Shown here: positions 1 through 7,552 of the stretch, one piece after another
Numbering within the stretch: the stretch's first letter is position 1
How the letters are laid out: each line of letters begins with the position of its first letter
Origin: Chamaesiphon sp.
GTDB taxonomy: Bacteria; Cyanobacteriota; Cyanobacteriia; Cyanobacteriales; Chamaesiphonaceae
Length of the DNA stretch: 17,648 nucleotides
Assembly (NCBI GenBank): GCA_026785875.1
Contig: JAJAZF010000183.1
Location: 1 to 17,648, forward strand
Reading direction: 5' to 3'
Notes under the pieces: model-generated
Told to the model about the DNA's origin: nothing
Seen by the model: only the letters and a program-made list of their open reading frames with translations
Databases searched by the model: none
Program-made: the position numbers and the translations under genes

Positions 1-136
1 CAAGGCGGTTAGGACATCGATTGTAGGGGCGGGTTTATGCTAGAGATGCCCGAAATTTACCGATAACTTCAGAACAAAACCCGCCCCAACCGCCAAGGCA
101 ATCGACAATCGATTGTAATATGTCCTAACGCCCTTG
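1..136. repeat. Palindromic MITE-like element with nested inverted repeats
   Basis: Bases 1-17 match the reverse complement of 120-136 at 15 of 17 positions; the inner ten bases (8-17 against 120-129) match perfectly. Nested inside is a perfect 11-bp inverted repeat, GGGGCGGGTTT at 26-36 against AAACCCGCCCC at 77-87. A 12-bp palindrome (ACAATCGATTGT) lies at 105-116. No open reading frame of note lies inside, so this is a non-coding folded repeat, possibly a miniature inverted-repeat element. The left end may extend beyond the window. The right arm overlaps the last codons and stop codon of the gluconokinase gene. The mobile origin is inference. Confidence 0.6.
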
Positions 137-643
137 GCGGTAGTAATATTCGAGTCGATTTTGGATCGAGATAGCTAGTAATTGCGGAGAAGTGTCTGCC
201 TGAACTTCAATAATTAGAGCCTCACTGGGATCGGGTGCTTCTAGAGTTGCTAGCTGATTGCACAGCATAGTAGACTGCATAAAATGCCCCTGTCGCTGCT
301 CCAGCCGCGCCTGAAGTAACTCTGGTGATACTTGGAGATAGACAAACCGTACAGACTGCAAATCTACTGGAGTAAGCTGCACTCGATAGGATTTTTTGAG
401 CGCGGAGCAAGCTAAAATCATCTGCTCACCCCGAGCTATTTTTACCGCAATTAGCGTCTCCAGCACATTTAGCCACGGTACGCGCTCTGCATCGCTCAAT
501 GGCTCACCACGAGACATTTTGGCAATGTTTGCTGGTGGATGATAATCATCTGCATCTACAAACAACCAGCCTGTGAACGCACTCAAGGCTTGCCCGATCG
601 TGGTTTTGCCACTGCCACTAACGCCTATTAATACGATGACCAT
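125..643 (-). CDS. gntK: Gluconokinase (thermoresistant, GntK/IdnK type)
   Basis: The product is a P-loop kinase predicted to phosphorylate D-gluconate with ATP to give 6-phosphogluconate, feeding the oxidative pentose phosphate or Entner-Doudoroff route in the cytoplasm. The Walker A motif GVSGSGKT lies at residues 7-14. It is followed by the family segment FVDADDYHPPANIAKM and, further on, LACSALKKSYR, both typical of gluconokinases. I chose the ATG at 643 (172 residues) because homology begins directly with the hydrophobic strand before the P-loop. An upstream in-frame ATG at 685 would add 14 unconserved residues. The last codons and the stop (125-127) lie in or beside the right arm of the 1-136 repeat, so the natural C-terminus may have been replaced by repeat sequence. 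The Gfo/Idh oxidoreductase at 1600 could supply gluconate or its lactone; that link is inference. Confidence 0.9.
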   Translation of the reverse strand: MVIVLIGVSGSGKTTIGQALSAFTGWLFVDADDYHPPANIAKMSRGEPLSDAERVPWLNVLETLIAVKIARGEQMILACSALKKSYRVQLTPVDLQSVRFVYLQVSPELLQARLEQRQGHFMQSTMLCNQLATLEAPDPSEALIIEVQADTSPQLLAISIQNRLEYYYRQGR

Positions 644-724
644 GTTGTTAGTCGCACGTGAATTGAGAGCTACTGCTTCAATCATAATCTGGCTGACAAT
701 TTTTAGTTATCAAAAGATTTCCAG

Positions 725-765
725 CAGGGGATGCACGATCGACATCAAGGCTCGTGCATCCCCTG
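725..765. repeat. Perfect 14-bp stem hairpin upstream of gntK
   Basis: CAGGGGATGCACGA at 725-738 is the exact reverse complement of 752-765, with a 13-base loop that contains GATCGA. No T-run follows on either strand, so a classical intrinsic terminator is unlikely. It lies 82 bases or more upstream of the gntK start and may be transcribed as part of the gntK leader, or it may be a dispersed palindromic repeat. Confidence 0.6.
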
Positions 766-1085
766 GTACTCGACTTGTCCGATCGCGAACATCCTCGACT
801 GACGTGTACGATCGAACAGCTAAAATAAACCGATCGCCAACTCAAAGCCAATTCAGCTCAGGAAAAAAAGATTGAGCACAAATCCTTCGTACCAATTTAT
901 TTATAACGACATCTACCGATCGACTAGGCTCGATCGATCCCCTGAATGTATTAAGCTACATCGCTCTATCAAAAGATATAAATACCGCTGAAATTCACTA
1001 TTAAATATCTGTACATGAGACTCTAAGAGCGCGGGTTGAATTCAATCTAGGACTCTCGCTCTCGACGTAATTTAGTAAATTTTAT

Positions 1086-1115
1086 TAAGAGTTATTAGAC
1101 GATCGATAACTCTTA
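1086..1115. repeat. 10-bp inverted repeat just upstream of a TTGACA box
   Basis: TAAGAGTTAT at 1086-1095 pairs exactly with ATAACTCTTA at 1106-1115 around a ten-base centre containing CGATCG. Four bases later comes TTGACA (1119-1124). The position fits an operator or simply an intergenic palindrome; the sequence alone cannot decide. Confidence 0.45.
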
Positions 1116-1118
1116 CTT

Positions 1119-1147
1119 TTGACAGAGTTAGCGATCGAATTTATTGA
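1119..1147 (+). promoter_or_regulatory. Candidate sigma-70 type promoter for the gene at 1263
   Basis: A perfect -35 box, TTGACA, lies at 1119-1124, followed after 17 bases by TATTGA, a poor -10 match. A second TTGACA at 1182-1187 has no good -10 partner. Both lie on the plus strand upstream of the small gene. This is a weak prediction. Confidence 0.25.
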
Positions 1148-1262
1148 ATAAATTGAAACATATCAGGAATGTTAATTTTACTTGACACAGTGCTGTAATT
1201 GCTTGTGGATTAACTACGCATCAGATTGACAGATGACCGATAGAATTTATGAGGACTTTTAA

Positions 1263-1541
1263 ATGGCTGGACAACTATGTTGGCTTCCGAAATTGGGATC
1301 TAATGGCAAACTATCTCTACATCTTCGATTAGAACCCTATCATCCGTGGAAGCCTCACACAGCATTCCCTCATCTGTGCAGTGCCGACTATCCGATTCCT
1401 AACGGATCGAAAGGCTGGGCAACTTGCCAGAAACTGATCGCATCTGGATGGACGGTAATCCCCACCAACCAAGCGCGGAAATCTTTTGACGTACCCGTCC
1501 GCAGCTTAATCAGTTTAGCTAGCGATTCAAATTTGAATTAA
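1263..1541 (+). CDS. Small hypothetical protein, 92 residues
   Basis: I do not recognise a family. Translation is plausible because a clear Shine-Dalgarno sequence, GAGGAC, sits seven bases before the ATG. The composition is protein-like: three cysteines (near residues 6, 39 and 55), several tryptophans, and aromatic or histidine-rich stretches such as LRLEPYHPWKPHTAFPHL. There is no signal peptide or membrane segment. The spread of Cys and His residues could bind a metal, but no recognised motif is present. It stands alone in front of the Gfo/Idh oxidoreductase on the same strand, 58 bases away, and may be co-transcribed with it. Confidence 0.6.
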   Translation: MAGQLCWLPKLGSNGKLSLHLRLEPYHPWKPHTAFPHLCSADYPIPNGSKGWATCQKLIASGWTVIPTNQARKSFDVPVRSLISLASDSNLN

Positions 1542-1599
1542 TCGCCGATCGAAAGCATTGCGAGTACATCACCACAAGAGCATCTGGAGCAAAGATCCA

Positions 1600-2742
1600 A
1601 TGACAAATATTCAAATTCAAACCACCCCCACAGAGCGGAAAATTCGCTATGCAGTCGTAGGTTTGGGGTGGTTTGCCCAAGCAGCAGCTTTACCTGCCTT
1701 TGCTAATGCTGAAAATTCTGAGCTGGTGGCACTAGTTTCTGGCGATCCGACTAAACGTACTGAAGTCGCCAAAAAGTATGGGATTGAAGACACTTATACA
1801 TATGCCCAATATGATGAATTATTAGCCAGCGGGACGATAGATGCTGTCTACATCGCCTTGCCCAATCACATGCACTGTGAATATACTGTCAGAGCCGCTC
1901 AAGCGGGGATTCATGTACTGTGTGAAAAGCCGATGGCAGTCACTGTTGCCGAGTGCAAGCAAATGATCGCCGCTGCAAAGGAAAATCAGATTAAACTGAT
2001 GATTGCTTATCGCCTCCACTTGGATGCAGCTAATATGGAAGCAGTGGAGATCGTCAAATCGGGTCAAATCGGCGAACCCCGATTCTTTAACTCGATCTTT
2101 GCCCAGCAAACCGAACAAAACAATAGCCGGATGAAGGCAGAATCTGGCGGCGGGACGCTTGCAGATATCGGGATCTATTGTATTAATGCCGCCCGTTACA
2201 TCTTTCAAGCCGAGCCGATCTCAGTGTTTGCCACAAGTGCCAGCAAGGATGAGGAACGCTTTCAAGAAGTAGCCGAGATGACTAGTGCGATTCTGCGTTT
2301 TCCAGGCGATCGTTTGGCGACTTTTACCTGTAGCTTTGGTGCTGCCAAGATTTCCAGCTATCAAGTTATGGGCACCACAGGCAACCTGCATGTAGAGCCA
2401 GCTTATGCTGTTTGGGCACACATCAAGCATGTTCTGTCGATCGATGATGAAGGCAAACAGGAGCGCAGCTTTGAGCCACGCGGTCAGCTTACGGCAGTAT
2501 TTGTTTACTTTTCTGACTGTATTTTGGACGACAAAGAGCCAGAACCATCGGGACAAGAAGGGTTAATCGATATCCAAATTATCCGCGCTCTGGCTGAGTC
2601 GATCGAGACTGGTGGCTTTGTGGCAATTGAAGGCATCGAACCGCCGCCTCAGCGACCTACTGCGGCGCAAACGATCGAATGTCCTCCAGTCAAGGAGCAG
2701 CCCGAACTGATTCATGCTGCCGATCCTGCTGGCAAATCTTAA
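1600..2742 (+). CDS. Gfo/Idh/MocA family oxidoreductase, glucose-fructose oxidoreductase-like
   Basis: The 380-residue protein has an N-terminal Rossmann domain with VVGLGWFAQAAALP (residues 19-32), a dinucleotide-binding glycine motif. The hallmark CEKP motif follows (K110 is the expected catalytic lysine), then the alpha/beta substrate domain with GGGTLADIGIYCINAARY (183-200). This last segment closely resembles Zymomonas glucose-fructose oxidoreductase and related sugar dehydrogenases. The likely reaction is NAD(P)-dependent oxidation or reduction of a sugar or polyol; the substrate is unknown. I chose the ATG at 1600 over a TTG at 1558 because GGAG lies ten bases upstream and the upstream extension (RVHHHKSIW) looks non-homologous. 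There is no Tat signal, unlike the Zymomonas periplasmic enzyme, so it is probably cytoplasmic. With gntK nearby it could take part in gluconate metabolism (inference). Confidence 0.88.
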   Translation: MTNIQIQTTPTERKIRYAVVGLGWFAQAAALPAFANAENSELVALVSGDPTKRTEVAKKYGIEDTYTYAQYDELLASGTIDAVYIALPNHMHCEYTVRAAQAGIHVLCEKPMAVTVAECKQMIAAAKENQIKLMIAYRLHLDAANMEAVEIVKSGQIGEPRFFNSIFAQQTEQNNSRMKAESGGGTLADIGIYCINAARYIFQAEPISVFATSASKDEERFQEVAEMTSAILRFPGDRLATFTCSFGAAKISSYQVMGTTGNLHVEPAYAVWAHIKHVLSIDDEGKQERSFEPRGQLTAVFVYFSDCILDDKEPEPSGQEGLIDIQIIRALAESIETGGFVAIEGIEPPPQRPTAAQTIECPPVKEQPELIHAADPAGKS

Positions 2743-2928
2743 CCGCTCCTCAACCGCCAAAAATTACTGTACATCTGATGTCTCTTGCGAGTTTTACTGC
2801 AAAGTCTTTACGCTGGCGACTTACTCTGAGATGCTTTCTACCTAATTTTCCCCTAGCTTTGATTCGATTCTTAGATCCGAAGGTTATTTCAACAAGTACG
2901 ACGATCCCGATCAAAACTATTAGCCAAG

Positions 2929-4482
2929 CTAAATCGGTCGAGCCTGAGATTTTTGATATTCCCGATCTTTGTGCTGCCAATATTTCTCGACAGTTGCTTT
3001 GGCAGCGATTGCATTTTGATACTCACTACCACCTTCAGCGATTAATCTCTCTTTAACTTGCTTACGGAGATCTGAGATAATTTTACCATTAATTTTACGC
3101 GTCTGCGACCAATCCAAAATCGGTTGTGGATAGTAACTATCGGTATATTTTCCTTCAATAATTTCACTGAGACTATAACCTTGCAATTCTGGAATCCAGT
3201 AATAAATAAAACTTAGATCGGGATCTTTTTCGGCAATGTTCTTGTTGGGATTGTAGATCCGAAATGTTTCGCTGAGGGGATTGGTGACACCCGCCTGCAT
3301 CTGCCATTGCCAATTATCGTTGGCAAAGCCTACCGGAGGTAATCGCCAGATCGCCATCTACCAAATAGTTCATATAATGTTTGGCTCCATGATGCCAAGA
3401 GATTCCACAATTTATGGTCAAAAATGTGGCACACATGGCACGCATCCGAAAATTCATCCAGCCCATCTCTGTGAGCTGTCGCATACTCGCATCAACTAGG
3501 GGAAAACCAGTCATCCCTTCTTGCCAAGCTTGGAATAATTCAAGCTGGTTCGGGTGGAGTTCATCGGGCTGATACCAAGAATCGAATTCTGGGTAGCGAT
3601 TCTCATAAGCTACTTCTGGATGGAAGTACAACCTTTGAGTAAAACTATCATGCCACCGTAAGCGATCTCGAAAAGCTTTGAGCGAAAATTCGGCTTTTTC
3701 TCGACCTGTAAGTTCAGCGACTCTTGCTTTGGTAGACTGATAAACAGTCCGAGTCGAAATCGTCCCAAATGTGAGATGTGGCGATAGATGTGAGGTTGCT
3801 CCTTGCTGTGATAACCACGGGCGAGACAGTTTCCAATGATAACCATTAAATCTAGTTGTGAGAAATGAATCTAATGTATCTCGCGCCTTTGTTTCACCCC
3901 CAGTGAAGTAGACTTTTTCCACATCCCAAAATTCTCGATATTTATGTTTTAGTTCGTCAAAAGTCAGTTGAGGTAGATCGATCGAAATACTCGGTGTATT
4001 GACCGATCGAGGTGGTTGATATTGTGGTTGTCGTTGATAAATATAGTATTCATTAAACCATTCTTCGCGCCGCTCGATCGATTGCAAAAAGTTATTTAAT
4101 CCCAGATGACAATCGAGATTTAAATCTCGATAAAAATCAACGATAGTTTTATCTCGACTAATTCCATATTCTACTTGGACATCGCGATTAAAGAATAGTT
4201 TAGGGCGACTGCCTTGTTGGATTAACTGTTTGGTTAAGTCTTGAATAATTAGAGCTGAATTGCCCTCGAATAATGTTAAATGGCTACCTAAATCTTGCAG
4301 ATTACGATTTAAATCTGCTAGAGATTCAAACAAAAATCTCACCCTAGCTTTACCAATATCAGCCCAGGTGTAAAACCAAGGATCGATAATAAAGAATGGT
4401 AAAACTGGGGCGTTATTGGCAGTTGCCAGCGTAACGATTTCATGATCGATCGTAAATCCCGACGAAACCAAAGCAGGTGCAT
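2929..4482 (-). pseudogene. Photolyase/cryptochrome-family gene broken by two frameshifts
   Basis: This would encode a DNA photolyase-type flavoprotein of about 510 residues. The ancestral start is the ATG at 4482, reading MHLLWFRRDLR, the signature N-terminus of the antenna domain. At 4448-4449 one base is missing, and homology continues in the next frame with DHEIVTLA and VLPFFIIDPWFYTW. That frame runs through the FAD-domain motifs (WLSQQGATSHLSPHLTFGTI, FRDRLRWHDSF, MRQLTEMGWMNFRMRAM, HYMNYLVDGDLAI). At about 3319-3340 an insertion of 22 bases, or 22 plus a multiple of three, shifts the frame and leads to a stop. The rest (NWQWQMQAGVTNPLS, FRIYNPNKN, YYWIPEL) follows in the third segment to the stop at 2929. 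The lost part includes FAD-pocket sequence. Two independent lesions argue for a true pseudogene rather than one sequencing error. It ends the minus-strand run begun at 7465. Confidence 0.85.
3318..3341. repeat. Small dispersed repeat inserted in the photolyase gene
   Basis: The segment CGTTGGCAAAGCCTACCG (3318-3335) matches the reverse complement of 15580-15597 with two differences. It ends in the imperfect palindrome TACCGGAGGTA (3331-3341). It sits exactly where the conserved photolyase motif GDLAI...NWQWQMQ is interrupted. Small mobile repeats of 20-30 bases are known in cyanobacterial genomes (described by Elhai and co-workers). Calling this one a member of such a family is inference from the two copies. 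Confidence 0.65.
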
Positions 4483-4575
4483 AATTTAATCGATCTTCTT
4501 CTGGCAAGCAAACTTTACTTAAATGCTCCAAATCTTTGAGTGAAATAACTTCACTCATCAGATAGATTCATTAGA

Positions 4576-4598
4576 GCTGGATCTGCCCCAGATCCGGC
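4576..4598 (-). terminator. Weak hairpin directly after the PNPOx-like gene
   Basis: Bases 4576-4584 pair with 4590-4598 through a nine-base stem with one G-T wobble and a five-base loop. The stem overlaps the first base of the stop codon of the upstream gene (4598-4600). No T-run follows on the minus strand, so termination would be partial at best. Confidence 0.3.
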
Positions 4599-5104
4599 TA
4601 TCGCAAATCGATTTTAGCATTCTCAGTCATATTTTCCTGTTCACCAGTGGTCGCTGCTTTAATAAAACCAACGGTTTTGGCCACCCAATTGGCTGGGGCA
4701 TCCCAATATTCTGCTTTAGTTGCGTTCACTTTCAGCAGGGCCATATCGGGTTCGTCAAGTTCTTTGGGAAACCAGGCTTTTAGTTCCGGCTGCCAAAGTT
4801 CCTGAATTTTGGCGGGATCTCTCACTAGTTCGGCGGTGCCAGAGAGAGAGACATAGCACTGCTTGTCAGGATCAGAGAAACTCACGTTGACCTGATGATT
4901 TTGATTCACTTCGGTTACTGTATGCGAACTAGCGTAGACAAAAAACCACAGGTCGCCGTTTGCTTCTACTTCACCGTTGGTAGACATCGGACGGCTCCGC
5001 AGACAGCCATCGTCATCGAGCGTCGTCAACATACAGAAGTTAATGTCTTTCATCAGGTCGCGTAATTTTTCCAAGGAGCGATCTGAATCAGTTGTGTTTT
5101 CCAT
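4598..5104 (-). CDS. Pyridoxamine 5'-phosphate oxidase-like FMN-binding protein (general stress protein 26 type)
   Basis: The 168-residue protein has the split-barrel flavin fold of the PNPOx-like superfamily. Visible landmarks are CMLTTLDDDGCLRSRPM near residues 24-40, LWFFVYASSHTVTEV (about 52-66), and VNVSFSDPDKQCYVSLSGTAELV, a typical beta-barrel core. ELKAWFPKELDEPDMALLKVNATKAEYWDAP follows, the C-terminal signature of the stress-protein-26 branch (Pyrid_ox_like). Members bind FMN or related cofactors, but many have no proven substrate, so vitamin B6 synthesis should not be assumed. The start ATG at 5104 lacks a clear Shine-Dalgarno sequence. It lies 63 bases after the HAD-like gene on the same strand and is probably co-transcribed with it. 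Confidence 0.85.
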   Translation of the reverse strand: MENTTDSDRSLEKLRDLMKDINFCMLTTLDDDGCLRSRPMSTNGEVEANGDLWFFVYASSHTVTEVNQNHQVNVSFSDPDKQCYVSLSGTAELVRDPAKIQELWQPELKAWFPKELDEPDMALLKVNATKAEYWDAPANWVAKTVGFIKAATTGEQENMTENAKIDLR

Positions 5105-5167
5105 TGGATTTATTTTTTTGGTGAGGGGACATTAGTTAGAGGTGGGAGCGATTCTGACTAATGGCGG

Positions 5168-5887
5168 TTAGGTGCCTACGGCTGTTGGCTGTCGATCGAG
5201 TAGTACTGACAAGCCATCGACACTCATCCCAGTTAAGTCGGGGAGGAGTAGATCGGCACCCGAAAAATCTTGACCTGATGTTGCGGCTCCAGGGGTGGCA
5301 ATGGTAAAGATCCCAGCGGTTTGGGCTGCTGCCATACTCACCGGAGTATCCTCGATCGCGATCGCCTCATCGGCATTGAGTCCGAGCTGTTGGAGACAAT
5401 AGAGATAGGCATCTGGTGCTGGTTTGATCCGATCGATCCGATCGATCGTCACAATCGTAGCAAACCGCTCGAAAGGTAATATCCCCGCCAATGCTGCTTT
5501 AAGTCCATTGACATTTTCGCGGCTAGTCGATGTGCAAAACGCCACCTGGATGTTTTGGCTGATACATGCGTCGATGAGTTCGACTACACCCGGACGGGGC
5601 TGCAAATCAGCTCGATCGAGCATGGCGACATAATCTGTGGTTTTAGCCTGGTGCAGGTCGGCAATTGCGGTATCTGTTACCTCCGCATTTACCGAATTAG
5701 CATCTCGATAAGCTCGAATCCGCGTTTGACCACCATTAAGTTTGAGGAGATCGCGATAGGTTTCGGCGTTCCAGTCCCAATCGAGTCCGGCTGCTTGAAA
5801 TGCTTTGTTGAATGCTTGACGCTGGATATCGGAAGTTTCGGCAATTGTGCCAATGGCTCCAAAAATTACTGCTTTGAGTTGGGACAT
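5168..5887 (-). CDS. HAD-superfamily protein (subfamily IA fold) lacking motif I aspartates
   Basis: The length (239 residues) and layout match phosphoglucomutase/CbbY-like HAD phosphatases: a core, an alpha-helical cap (about 20-90), and then the core again. Motif II (FCTSTS, 117-122), motif III (K155 in RIKPAPDAY) and motif IV (AIEDTP, E179 and D180) are present. Motif I, normally FDxDGT, reads FGAIGT (residues 9-14). Both the nucleophile and the acid/base aspartate are therefore absent, and ordinary phosphatase chemistry is not expected. I recall related proteins with a similar FG-x-IGT motif, so this may be a conserved non-phosphatase branch rather than a fresh mutation; that is memory, not a search result. 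It lies between the beta-propeller gene and the PNPOx-like gene, 56 and 63 bases away, suggesting one operon. Confidence 0.85.
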   Translation of the reverse strand: MSQLKAVIFGAIGTIAETSDIQRQAFNKAFQAAGLDWDWNAETYRDLLKLNGGQTRIRAYRDANSVNAEVTDTAIADLHQAKTTDYVAMLDRADLQPRPGVVELIDACISQNIQVAFCTSTSRENVNGLKAALAGILPFERFATIVTIDRIDRIKPAPDAYLYCLQQLGLNADEAIAIEDTPVSMAAAQTAGIFTIATPGAATSGQDFSGADLLLPDLTGMSVDGLSVLLDRQPTAVGT

Positions 5888-5943
5888 AATAAATGGTGGA
5901 ACGTAATGAACTTATTAATTATTACTTAATCAACCTTTACCCT

Positions 5944-7059
5944 CTACGCCCTTAACAACACTGGTTCAGCATCGATTTTAATCCGAAACAATGTGTAGGG
6001 CTTTTCGCGGAGGTCTTGCCCTTGCTGGTACTTAGGTTGACGGTGCAATTGGTTGGCGATGACATAGAGATAACCATCGGCAGCAAGTGAGAGGGTGTCT
6101 GTCCACATGAGGCGGGGATCGGCTACGACTGTTTCCCACGTTCCCAGAGCTGGTCGCCGGAGAATTGCTTGATGCTCGAAGTTGGTGGCGTAAATATATC
6201 CGGCTGCGTCGGATTCGAGTCCGTCGGCACAGCCGCCTTTGTCGCCTTCATCGATGACAAAGGCGGCAACCGTTTCCCGATCCATCGTGCGATCGATTAG
6301 TGCTTCGATCGCTACACTATACAGCCGCCGACTAATCAATGGACAGTAATATAAGCGCGTACCCTCAGCAGAGATCGCAATGCCGTCTATACCCATTTTC
6401 ATCGGTCTGGTAGTACCATCCCGATCGCGTTCCATCAAGGGTTGTCCTTCGACGATGGGGATACAACCCGATGGTGGCTCTGCTGCTGTGGTAGGATCGT
6501 TATGTAACTTGCGCCAGCTTTCGCCAGATGCCAGATCCACAACAATAATCCCATTTGGCCCTTGGTCGGATGAATCAGTAATAAAGGCGATCCCGTCAGC
6601 ACCCGATCGCATGTCGAAGCGGATATCATTGAGATAAGTTGTTGGTAGTGCTACATCCTCGGGGAAAAGGATAGTTTTGGTGACGCGATCGCTCGTCAGA
6701 TCTACACATACCAATTTGGGGCCACCGTACTGGGTTGGCTGAAACATCGGACTACCTGTATCGAGTATCCACAGTCGATCGATCGGATCTACCACCACAC
6801 TCTGGACGGATACGAGGGCGGCGGCGAGGTTGTCTGGTTGAGTTTGATTAAAGGCTAGATCGGGATAAGGAACAGCTTTTCCGTCGCGGATTTCCGCTAC
6901 CGTAAACTCAACTTCATCACCCCATTTGGGAAAGTTAACAAAGATCCGACCTTGATGGGAGACGGTGACACCTGTAGGCATTGGACCGTCGAATTGAGCG
7001 ACTGTTTCGAGTGTAGCGGTGGTCGAGGCGACTGGCAATTTTTGCAATTGACTAACCAT
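5944..7059 (-). CDS. Beta-propeller protein of the yellow/major royal jelly (MRJP-like) family
   Basis: The protein is about 371 residues from the ATG at 7059, which has AAGGAGA some eight bases upstream. An in-frame ATG at 7137 would overlap the preceding gene and is disfavoured. Repeated blade-like segments are visible: TGVTVSHQGRIFVNFPKWGD, VQSVVVDPIDRLWILDTG, TYLNDIRFD, GIAFITDSS, GIDGIAISAEGTRLYYCPL and GYIYATNFEHQAI. Such segments are typical of bacterial proteins related to insect yellow/MRJP and to SMP-30-like lactonases. No signal peptide is evident from this start. The substrate is unknown; a lactonase or sugar-acid binding role is possible but unproven. It follows the small membrane-anchored gene by 37 bases and precedes the HAD-like gene. 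Confidence 0.8.
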   Translation of the reverse strand: MVSQLQKLPVASTTATLETVAQFDGPMPTGVTVSHQGRIFVNFPKWGDEVEFTVAEIRDGKAVPYPDLAFNQTQPDNLAAALVSVQSVVVDPIDRLWILDTGSPMFQPTQYGGPKLVCVDLTSDRVTKTILFPEDVALPTTYLNDIRFDMRSGADGIAFITDSSDQGPNGIIVVDLASGESWRKLHNDPTTAAEPPSGCIPIVEGQPLMERDRDGTTRPMKMGIDGIAISAEGTRLYYCPLISRRLYSVAIEALIDRTMDRETVAAFVIDEGDKGGCADGLESDAAGYIYATNFEHQAILRRPALGTWETVVADPRLMWTDTLSLAADGYLYVIANQLHRQPKYQQGQDLREKPYTLFRIKIDAEPVLLRA

Positions 7060-7096
7060 TAGACTTGTCTCCTTGGCGGTGGATTTGCACAGAAAT

Positions 7097-7465
7097 TTAG
7101 TTATCTGTTTTGGTGCTATCGCGTAACTCAGCCGCACTTCTTTTCGCTACTTCTGGATACATTCCCCCAAACTCTTTGATGGCATCCGCTGATTGTTCGC
7201 CAATTCTTTTGAGTTTTTCGACAGGCTGACCTTTAGTTTCACGCGCCTGTTGTTCCCATTCCGCAGTTGTTTTGGGTCTTTGGGGGTCTTCTTGTTTCAT
7301 CATTGCATCTAGTCGATCGACTGTAGCTTGGCTGGGGAGATCTGGATCGACATTGGTTGTGAGCAACATCAAACCGACTAGAATCATTGGTAAAAATTGT
7401 TTGATATATAACCTGTTAAGTAAAGTACCAACTTTAGTAATTGCTCCGAAAATCAAACTAGACAT
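7097..7465 (-). CDS. Small hypothetical protein with N-terminal membrane anchor
   Basis: From the ATG at 7465 (Shine-Dalgarno GGAG seven bases upstream) the product is 122 residues. An in-frame ATG at 7513 would add an unlikely leader. Residues 20-36 (YIKQFLPMILVGLMLLT) form a hydrophobic signal-anchor. The remainder is hydrophilic and helical (AEWEQQARETKGQPVEKLKRIGEQSADAIKEF). I cannot assign a family; it resembles the many small stress-linked cyanobacterial proteins with an anchor and a soluble tail, probably facing the lumen or periplasm. It is the first gene of a minus-strand run that continues through the beta-propeller, HAD-like, PNPOx-like and photolyase genes. Confidence 0.65.
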   Translation of the reverse strand: MSSLIFGAITKVGTLLNRLYIKQFLPMILVGLMLLTTNVDPDLPSQATVDRLDAMMKQEDPQRPKTTAEWEQQARETKGQPVEKLKRIGEQSADAIKEFGGMYPEVAKRSAAELRDSTKTDN

Positions 7466-7552
7466 AAAAATCTCCGTTCTGGTAAATATCATTGATAACT
7501 TAATCGATCGCATTAAATCATAACTAATAATACCTATAACAATATTAAAAGT

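Larger units (their letters stand above)
686..1262. other. 577-bp gap without a convincing gene
   Basis: No reading frame here looks like a protein; a plus-strand frame at 573-875 is antisense to gntK and low in protein character. The gap holds a 14-bp hairpin (725-765), a 10-bp hairpin (1086-1115), several CGATCG palindromes and two TTGACA boxes (1119 and 1182). These could belong to the promoter of the small gene at 1263. The minus-strand promoter of gntK must also lie here, but I cannot place it. Confidence 0.6.

Noticed and set aside
573..875. Plus-strand gene over the gntK start
   Set aside because: It is antisense to the conserved P-loop region, has no ribosome site and has low protein character.
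2750..2980. Small minus-strand membrane protein
   Set aside because: One hydrophobic stretch is present, but the frame overlaps the photolyase end, lacks a ribosome site and the rest is a basic, random-looking sequence.
2679..3056. Plus-strand gene between the oxidoreductase and photolyase
   Set aside because: It overlaps the end of one gene and the antisense of the photolyase C-terminus, and the composition is not protein-like.
3314..4558. Complete 414-residue photolyase starting at 4558
   Set aside because: The first 30-odd residues do not match the family, whose WFRRDLR signature lies in another frame, and the C-terminus is cut off inside the FAD domain.
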